This document shows, in pieces, positions 12,740-16,890 of a stretch of 16,890 bases of DNA (position 1 is the first letter of the stretch; each line of letters opens with the position of its first letter). The stretch spans positions 1 through 16,890 of the forward strand of contig DUEF01000120.1 in the NCBI GenBank assembly GCA_011176555.1, given 5' to 3'. Position numbers and translations under genes: made by a program. The DNA comes from Caldilineae bacterium (GTDB lineage Bacteria > Chloroflexota > Anaerolineae > J102). The notes under the pieces are model-generated. The model worked only from the letters and a program-made list of their open reading frames with translations, did not search any database and was not told where the DNA came from.

Positions 12740-13609
12740 ATGCTTAACACCATCACTGCCCCCACCACGCCATTGTTCGACACCCCGCCTATGTTCGCTC
12801 ACCCTGCCCGCGTCACCGCGATCAAGGATGAAGCCTACGCCACCGCCACCTACGAAATCGAATTCGAGGATGATGACCTGAAGCAGCACTACGCTTTTCG
12901 AGCGGGACAGTTCAATATGGTTTATCTGCCCAACATCGGCGAGGTTCCCATCTCGCTCAGCTCCGATCCGGCTAAAACCGGCGTCATGGGCCATACCATC
13001 CGCTACGCAGGCAATGTCACGCGGGCCATCAGTCGTTTACGCGTCGGTGACACCGTCGGCATTCGCGGGCCGTACGGCACAGCCTGGCCGCTGGAACGCA
13101 TTCACGGCAACGATGTCTGTATCGTCACTGGCGGCATCGGCCTGGCCCCCCTGCGCCCGGTCATCTACCACATCATCAACAACCGCAGCGACTACGGCCG
13201 CGTGTATCTACTCTACGGCGCTCGCACGCCCATCGACATGCTCTACACCGAGCAATTCGAGGATTGGGAAGCGCACGGCATCGAAATCCACCAAACGGTC
13301 GACCGGGCCGATGAAAGCTGGAAAGGACATGTGGGCGTCGTGCCGATGATGTTCTACCATCTGCGCCTGAACCCCAAGAAGACCACGGTGCTCACCTGCG
13401 GCCCCGAGATCATGATCCATTTTGTGATCTTCGAGGCCCTGGCCCGGCGTATCCCCAAAGAGCAGATTTACGTTTCGATGGAACGCAACATGAAATGTGG
13501 CATCGGCCTGTGCGGCCATTGCCAGTTCGGCCCTACATTTGTTTGCAAAGAGGGCCCGGTCTTCGCCTACGCTGCCATCGAGCCATTCTTCGGTGTGGAG
13601 GATTTCTAA
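12740..13609 (+). CDS. hydG: Group 3b [NiFe] hydrogenase gamma subunit (FAD/NAD(P)H-binding, AsrB-like)
   Basis: This 289-residue diaphorase subunit exchanges electrons between NAD(P)(H) and the iron-sulfur chain through FAD. Domain order is that of ferredoxin-NADP reductase-like proteins: a FAD-binding beta-barrel with RAGQFNMVYLPNIGEVPISLSS (54-75), a nucleotide-binding domain with TGGIGLAPLRPVIY (130-143) and LTCGPEIM (218-225), and a C-terminal [2Fe-2S] site C253, C258, C261, C269 (CGIGLCGHCQFG). I chose ATG 12740 because GGAGGAGG (12726-12733) lies seven bases upstream. It starts one base after the beta stop and its TAA overlaps the next ATG (TAATG), so translation is coupled. Whether NAD or NADP is preferred cannot be read with certainty; group 3b enzymes usually use NADP(H). 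Confidence 0.94.
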   Translation: MLNTITAPTTPLFDTPPMFAHPARVTAIKDEAYATATYEIEFEDDDLKQHYAFRAGQFNMVYLPNIGEVPISLSSDPAKTGVMGHTIRYAGNVTRAISRLRVGDTVGIRGPYGTAWPLERIHGNDVCIVTGGIGLAPLRPVIYHIINNRSDYGRVYLLYGARTPIDMLYTEQFEDWEAHGIEIHQTVDRADESWKGHVGVVPMMFYHLRLNPKKTTVLTCGPEIMIHFVIFEALARRIPKEQIYVSMERNMKCGIGLCGHCQFGPTFVCKEGPVFAYAAIEPFFGVEDF

Positions 13610-14415
13610 TGCCAAGGAAAATCAAACCCAAAGAGCCAGCCAAACCCAAGTTGGCTGTTTTCAAATTCGCCTCGTGCGATGGCTGCCAGCTTCAATTGCT
13701 GGATGCCGAAGATGCGCTGCTGGCCGTGGCGAATGCAGTCGATATCGCTTATTTCGTCGAAGCGCGCGACCGGCGTTTGCCCGGCCCGTATGACGTGACC
13801 CTGGTCGAAGGTTCTATCTCGACCGCGGCGCAGATCGCCGAGATCAAGGAAATCCGCCGCCAATCGAACTATCTCATCGCCATCGGCGCCTGCGCCACGG
13901 CGGGCGGCATCCAATCGCTGCGCAACTGGCGAAATGTAGATGATTACATCAACATCGTCTACGCCAACCCCTCCTACATCGACACCCTCGCCACATCGAC
14001 GCCCATCAGCGACCACGTGAAGGTTGATTTCGAGTTGCGAGGTTGCCCCATCAACAAATTCCAATTGCTGGAAGTGGTGATCGCCCTGCTGGTGGGCCGG
14101 CAGCCACGCGTGCCCACGTACAGCGTTTGTATGGAATGCAAACGTCGGGGCACGCCCTGCGTGATGGTGACGCAGGGCATCCCCTGTTTGGGTCCAGTGA
14201 CCCAGGCCGGGTGCAATGCCATCTGTCCGGCCTACAACCGCGGCTGTTTCGGCTGCTACGGCCCCATGGAAGCGCCCAACACCGACGCCTTGGGCGAGCA
14301 ACTGCAAGCGTTAGGCGCATCGCCGGATGAAATCATGCGCTTGTTCCGCAACTTCAGCGGCTACGCGGACGCCTTCCGCCTGGCCAGTGACGCTTACGAG
14401 GAGATGGCCTTATGA
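13609..14415 (+). CDS. hydD: Group 3b [NiFe] hydrogenase delta (small) subunit
   Basis: This 268-residue protein carries the electron-relay clusters next to the NiFe subunit. Twelve conserved cysteines are visible. C23, C26, C95 and C146 (CDGCQ, GACAT, RGCP) bind the proximal cluster. C174, C177, C184, C193, C202, C206, C213 and C216 (CMECKRRGTPC, PCLGPVTQAGCNAIC, RGCFGC) can bind two further [4Fe-4S] clusters. There is no twin-arginine signal, as expected for a cytoplasmic group 3 enzyme. A longer upstream frame exists but lies within the gamma gene; ATG 13609 overlaps the gamma stop in TAATG and precedes a basic leader before the conserved KLAVFKFASCDGC. The stop overlaps the next start (ATGA). 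In the Pyrococcus enzyme this subunit is called delta (HydD). Confidence 0.95.
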   Translation: MPRKIKPKEPAKPKLAVFKFASCDGCQLQLLDAEDALLAVANAVDIAYFVEARDRRLPGPYDVTLVEGSISTAAQIAEIKEIRRQSNYLIAIGACATAGGIQSLRNWRNVDDYINIVYANPSYIDTLATSTPISDHVKVDFELRGCPINKFQLLEVVIALLVGRQPRVPTYSVCMECKRRGTPCVMVTQGIPCLGPVTQAGCNAICPAYNRGCFGCYGPMEAPNTDALGEQLQALGASPDEIMRLFRNFSGYADAFRLASDAYEEMAL

Positions 14416-15707
14416 CGCATCTAAACATCAAGGTTCCTTACATGGCCCGGGTCGAGGGCGAAGGTGCGCTCGACATCGTGGTCGAAGATGGTGAGATCAA
14501 ACACCTGGAACTGAACATCTTCGAGCCGCCGCGCTTTTTCGAGGCCTTCTTGCAGGGCCGAGGCTACATGGAAGTGCCGGACATCACCGCTCGCATCTGC
14601 GGCATTTGCCCTGTGGCCTACCAGATGAGCTCCGCTCATGCCCTGGAGAAAATCCTGGAGATCGAGATCACGCCGGAGATCCGCGCGTTGCGCCGCCTGC
14701 TCTACTGCGCCGAGTGGATCGAGAGCCATGTCTTGCACATCTACTTGCTGCACGCGCCCGACTTCCTGGGCTACGAGAGCGCCATTTCCATGGCCGCCAA
14801 TCCCGATCTGCTGCCGGCAGTGCAACAGGCCTTGCGCATGAAAAAGCACGGCAATGAACTGCTGGCCGTCATCGGCGGACGCGAGGTGCATCCCCTTTCG
14901 CCCACGGTCGGCGGATTTTACCGTGCGCCCACCAAGAAAGAGTTGCTGGCCCTGCGAGACGACTTCGAATGGGGCCTGGAGGCGTCGATCGCCAGCGTCG
15001 CCTGGGCCGCCACGCTGGACTTCCCTGACTTCGCGCCGGACTACGAGATGGTGTGTCTCTCGCATCCCGACGAATACCCCATGAATGAAGGGCGCGTGGT
15101 CAGTTCCAAGGGCCTGGACATCCCTATGGAGGCTTTCGAGGACTTCTTCATCAACAACCACGTGGCCCACTCCAACGCTGTGCAGGTGCACCGCGAGCAC
15201 GGGGGCAGCTACCACACGGGGCCGCTGGCCAGGGTGAACCTCAATCTGGAAAAGCTCTCGCCGTTGGCCAGGAAGGCGTTGGACGACTCCGGCATCGCTT
15301 TCCCCACCAACAATCCCTTTATGAGTATCGTTGCCCGCGCGGTGGAGGTGGTGCACGCCTACGAGGAAGCATTGCAGATCATCGACAATTACGTGCGCCC
15401 CGTTCCCAGCCGGATTACGGCCACACCCAAGGCCGGCGTCGGCTGCCATGTCACCGAAGCGCCGCGCGGCATTCTCTACCATCGCTACCAGCTCAACGAC
15501 AAGGGGCTGGTGGAGCGCGCCCGCATCGATGCGCCCACCGCCCAGAACCTACAGCGGATGGAGGAAGATCTGCGGGCGTTCGTGCCGCAGGTGCTGGAGC
15601 TGCCCCACGATGAAGCGACGCTGCGCTGCGAGCAATTGGTGCGGAACTATGACCCGTGCATCAGTTGTGCGACGCATTTTATGAAGCTGAACATCGAGCG
15701 GAAGTAA
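14412..15707 (+). CDS. hydA: Group 3b [NiFe] hydrogenase alpha (large, catalytic) subunit
   Basis: This 431-residue protein holds the NiFe(CN)2CO centre that splits or makes H2. The four metal ligands are C63 and C66 in RICGICPVAYQMSSAHA (L1 motif) and C416 and C419 in DPCISCATH (L2 motif). The N-terminal MARVEGEGAL is also typical. It ends in a nine-residue tail after H422 (FMKLNIERK), which the maturation protease encoded next door would be expected to remove after nickel insertion. The form of the L2 motif and the order beta-gamma-delta-alpha place it in group 3b (sulfhydrogenase, NADP-linked, bidirectional, cytoplasmic). The ATG overlaps the delta stop. The enzyme likely disposes of or recovers reductant as H2, possibly also reducing polysulfide. 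Confidence 0.96.
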   Translation: MTHLNIKVPYMARVEGEGALDIVVEDGEIKHLELNIFEPPRFFEAFLQGRGYMEVPDITARICGICPVAYQMSSAHALEKILEIEITPEIRALRRLLYCAEWIESHVLHIYLLHAPDFLGYESAISMAANPDLLPAVQQALRMKKHGNELLAVIGGREVHPLSPTVGGFYRAPTKKELLALRDDFEWGLEASIASVAWAATLDFPDFAPDYEMVCLSHPDEYPMNEGRVVSSKGLDIPMEAFEDFFINNHVAHSNAVQVHREHGGSYHTGPLARVNLNLEKLSPLARKALDDSGIAFPTNNPFMSIVARAVEVVHAYEEALQIIDNYVRPVPSRITATPKAGVGCHVTEAPRGILYHRYQLNDKGLVERARIDAPTAQNLQRMEEDLRAFVPQVLELPHDEATLRCEQLVRNYDPCISCATHFMKLNIERK

Positions 15708-15712
15708 GACCG

Positions 15713-15783
15713 ACGTGGTGCGTATTGCGTGGTGCGTTTGGTTGACGCCAGACGCCACGCAATACGCGCCACGCAACACGCAT
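15713..15783. repeat. Heptamer-based inverted repeat, copy 2
   Basis: The left arm (15713-15741) and right arm (15748-15783) are near-perfect reverse complements (20 of 22 in the central part, with a two-base slip nearer the middle) around the six-base centre TTGACG. Arms are made of 7-base units such as TATTGCG and TGGTGCG. The centre, read as GTTGACGCCA (15741-15750), matches that of copy 1 (GGTGACGCCA, 11540-11549) at nine of ten bases, though the arms differ in sequence. It fills the gap between the large-subunit stop and the protease start. Confidence 0.8.
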
Positions 15784-15787
15784 CTCC

Positions 15788-16279
15788 ATGACCACCCTCA
15801 TCCTCGGCATCGGCAATGAATGGGCCTCGGATGATGGCGTGGGGCCGGAGGTGGTGCGGCGTCTGCAAGGTCGGTGGCAGAAGGAAGGTCGGGAGCCAGA
15901 TCGAGAGGTCGAGTTCAGCATTCTCGCTCAGCCCGACCTTTCGTTGCTCGACCGGATTGCAGGCTATTCCGACCTGATTGTGGTGGATGCAGTCGTTGGG
16001 GGGCAGCCGCCCGGCACGATCCACCGCGAAACGTGGGAACCAGGCATGTTGGTCGAGCGTGGGGTGCAGCGCGCCTCGTCCCACGGCTTTGGCGTGCACG
16101 AACTACTGGAAATGGCGGCGGTGATGGGCAAGCTGCCGCCGCGGGTGCAACTGATTGGCATCGAAATCGCCAGCACCGAGCCGGGGCAAGGGCTATCGGC
16201 GACGGTGGCGCAGGCGGTCGAGGGGGTGATGGAGGAGTTGGCGGAGATGGTAGGGGCTAAAGGTGCGAGGGCGATATAG
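15788..16279 (+). CDS. [NiFe] hydrogenase maturation endopeptidase (HycI/HybD/HoxW family)
   Basis: This 163-residue protease trims the C-terminus of the hydrogenase large subunit once nickel is in place. The N-terminal LILGIGNEWASDDGVGPEV (4-22) is the family hallmark. Nickel-recognition residues expected from E. coli HybD (Glu16, Asp62, His93) correspond here to D16, D67 (IVVDAV) and H99 (SSHGFG). It lies last in the hydrogenase gene cluster, consistent with a dedicated role on the adjacent large subunit and its nine-residue tail. The start is fixed by the family N-terminus, but no SD precedes it: the 80 bases before it are occupied by inverted repeat copy 2. Expression may depend on that element or on translation without SD. 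Confidence 0.93.
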   Translation: MTTLILGIGNEWASDDGVGPEVVRRLQGRWQKEGREPDREVEFSILAQPDLSLLDRIAGYSDLIVVDAVVGGQPPGTIHRETWEPGMLVERGVQRASSHGFGVHELLEMAAVMGKLPPRVQLIGIEIASTEPGQGLSATVAQAVEGVMEELAEMVGAKGARAI

Positions 16280-16432
16280 GTCTTCGTATGCGGCGAACCA
16301 ATCCGCCTGTTCCTGCGCGAATTCGTAGGCGATTAGCGCTCTGTGCCGGCGGTTGAGGTCGGCGATATCCGGGAAGAGGGGCTGGCGGAAGAGGGGCTGG
16401 CGGATGACCTGTTCATGGAATTTGTCCTCCAT
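16193..16432 (-). CDS. Possible small hypothetical protein (79 aa)
   Basis: The frame encodes 79 residues with a natural-looking acidic and aromatic middle (ADLNRRHRALIAYEFAQEQ, then ADWFAAYEDLYRPR) and a strong bias to C or G at third codon positions in the part that does not overlap other genes. The first third contains a direct repeat RQPLF-RQPLF from a 15-base tandem DNA duplication. The last 29 codons overlap the 3' end of the maturation protease gene on the other strand (16193-16279) and look like its shadow (His/Arg-rich), which argues for a degraded or frameshifted 3' end. No SD precedes the ATG. I do not recognise a family. It is either a small real gene or the remnant of a larger one. 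Confidence 0.35.
   Translation of the reverse strand: MEDKFHEQVIRQPLFRQPLFPDIADLNRRHRALIAYEFAQEQADWFAAYEDLYRPRTFSPYHLRQLLHHPLDRLRHRRR
16372..16401. repeat. 15-bp direct tandem duplication
   Basis: GGAAGAGGGGCTGGC occurs twice head to tail (16372-16386 and 16387-16401) without mismatch. It is a multiple of three and lies inside the possible minus-strand ORF, where it encodes the repeated RQPLF. The identity of both copies suggests a recent slippage or duplication event. Confidence 0.85.
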
Positions 16433-16451
16433 TAAGTTGTCATGTTATACT
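16422..16451 (+). promoter_or_regulatory. Promoter of the 34-codon ORF
   Basis: TTGTCC (16422-16427) and TATACT (16446-16451) are 18 bases apart, and TGT directly before the -10 makes an extended -10 element (TGnTATACT). Transcription would begin near 16458, about 36 bases before the ATG at 16494. Confidence 0.6.
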
Positions 16452-16493
16452 CGCTGTATCTTTATTAATCTCAGTCCAAGGAGGCGCACGACA

Positions 16494-16598
16494 ATGTTCA
16501 ACATGAACCTGTTTTTCGTACGAGTTGTCGTCCGAATGCGAGACGCTGGTGGTATCGGAGTCGATATCCCTACGCGGAGTGCGCCCATCGACTGTTAG
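16494..16598 (+). CDS. Short ORF (34 aa), candidate leader peptide or small protein
   Basis: ATG 16494 has a strong SD, AAGGAGG (16478-16484), at nine bases, behind an extended -10 promoter. The peptide begins MFNMNLFFVRVVVRM, hydrophobic and basic, followed by a Gly/Asp-containing part and ends SAPIDC with a C-terminal cysteine. An intrinsic terminator starts 27 bases after the stop. So this is a complete transcription unit of about 200 bases. It could be a leader peptide governing read-through into the ABC transporter gene, a small secreted or membrane-active peptide, or an sRNA with an ORF. No known family is recognised; no repeated regulatory codon run (such as several Cys, Trp or His codons) is seen. 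Confidence 0.5.
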   Translation: MFNMNLFFVRVVVRMRDAGGIGVDIPTRSAPIDC

Positions 16599-16625
16599 GT
16601 TATGTTGAGTAAAAAGTAAATCAAC

Positions 16626-16658
16626 GGCCTCGGGAGCACTTCATCCCGAGGCCTTTTT
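16626..16658 (+). terminator. Intrinsic terminator 1
   Basis: GGCCTCGGGA (16626-16635) pairs perfectly with TCCCGAGGCC (16644-16653) around an eight-base loop, followed by TTTTT and further T-rich sequence. It terminates the transcript carrying the 34-codon ORF. Confidence 0.9.
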
Positions 16659-16718
16659 GTTTGTTGCAGGCGCTTTTGCGCTATTGCGTCACCCCCAAGT
16701 GCGCACTACGAACGCTAA

Positions 16719-16752
16719 ACGGCCATCGGGATCCCCGGTGGCCGTTTTTTTT
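16719..16752 (+). terminator. Intrinsic terminator 2
   Basis: ACGGCCATCGGG (16719-16730) pairs with CCCGGTGGCCGT (16734-16745), with one U-G wobble, around the loop ATC. A run of eight T (16745-16752) follows. It lies 60 bases beyond terminator 1 and 75 bases before the ABC ATPase start codon. No other gene is seen between the two terminators. Confidence 0.9.
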
Positions 16753-16826
16753 ATCTTCTCGATCAATCCCGCAGAACCAGAATGACTTAAAACACCTCAC
16801 GCAACACTCAAACACAGGAGGCGAGC

Positions 16827-16890
16827 ATGTCCACCGCCATCATCGTGAAAGATGTCTACAAAAAATTCGGCCAGCCCGCAGCCGCGGATC
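16827..16890 (+). CDS. ABC transporter ATP-binding protein, first 21 codons
   Basis: Only the N-terminus is in the window: MSTAIIVKDVYKKFG and a few more residues. The pattern hydrophobic-V-K-D-V-Y-K-K-F-G is the usual first strand and aromatic A-loop region of an ABC ATPase, just before where a Walker A motif would follow outside the window. AGGAGG (16816-16821) lies five bases before the ATG. It is preceded by two terminators with no convincing promoter in the 74 bases between the last T-run and the ATG, so its transcription may rely on read-through. Export or import function cannot be judged from this fragment. Confidence 0.7.
   Translation, partial: MSTAIIVKDVYKKFGQPAAAD

Noticed and set aside
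14421..15482. A 353-codon open frame on the strand opposite the hydrogenase large subunit
   Set aside because: It mirrors a gene with certain identity, has His/Gly/Arg-rich composition typical of a shadow frame, and has no SD.
11506..15783. The two inverted repeats as a CRISPR array
   Set aside because: They are 4 kb apart, palindromic, differ in arm sequence and have no spacers; no cas gene is present.

Overview
The window looks like a piece of a moderately GC-rich bacterial chromosome, most likely from the Chloroflexota (Anaerolineae and relatives). That assignment is an inference from three things: a YfhO-type membrane protein, a lipid-anchored cytochrome cd1 with no sign of a periplasmic export form, and intergenic inverted repeats built of 7-base units. 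No rRNA or other phylogenetic marker is present. Start sites mostly carry strong AGGAGG-type ribosome binding sites.

Layout. 1-1013 (+): the 3' part of an FTR1-type iron permease, then a small hydrophilic protein with its own sigma70-like promoter. 1059-6026 (-): a YfhO-family membrane protein, and a two-component pair made of an OmpR-type response regulator and a histidine kinase. The kinase's extracytoplasmic domain carries a heme c motif (CxxCH). Divergent from the kinase, 6314-8533 (+) encodes a cytochrome cd1 nitrite reductase (NirS) with an unusual N-terminus: lipobox, Ala/Glu/Lys coiled coil, and an extra c-type cytochrome domain. Palindromic elements and a 47-residue one-helix membrane protein follow. 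9114-9950 (-) is a CrtC/AttH lipocalin-like protein that appears to lack its N-terminal part. 9983-10609 (+) is a six-helix membrane protein that I read as a divergent CcmC (heme handling for cytochrome c maturation).

10876-16279 (+) is a hydrogenase locus. An FNR-type box centred about 41.5 bases before a predicted start of transcription precedes a stand-alone cyclic-nucleotide-binding-domain protein. The four subunits of a group 3b NAD(P)-linked [NiFe] hydrogenase (order beta, gamma, delta small, alpha large) and the maturation protease follow. Two long imperfect inverted repeats made of degenerate 7-base units, sharing the core TGACGCCA, sit in the only two sizeable gaps of this operon. 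No hypA-F genes are present.

16193-16890: a possible small minus-strand gene, then a self-contained unit (extended -10 promoter, strong SD, 34-codon ORF, two successive intrinsic terminators) directly ahead of an ABC transporter ATPase gene that runs off the window.

Together the genes point to an organism that respires nitrite under low oxygen, senses redox state outside the membrane through a heme kinase, and balances H2 with NAD(P)H in the cytosol. The most unusual items are the NirS architecture with its divergent heme kinase, the twin heptamer inverted repeats inside the hydrogenase operon, and the peptide/terminator leader before the ABC gene.
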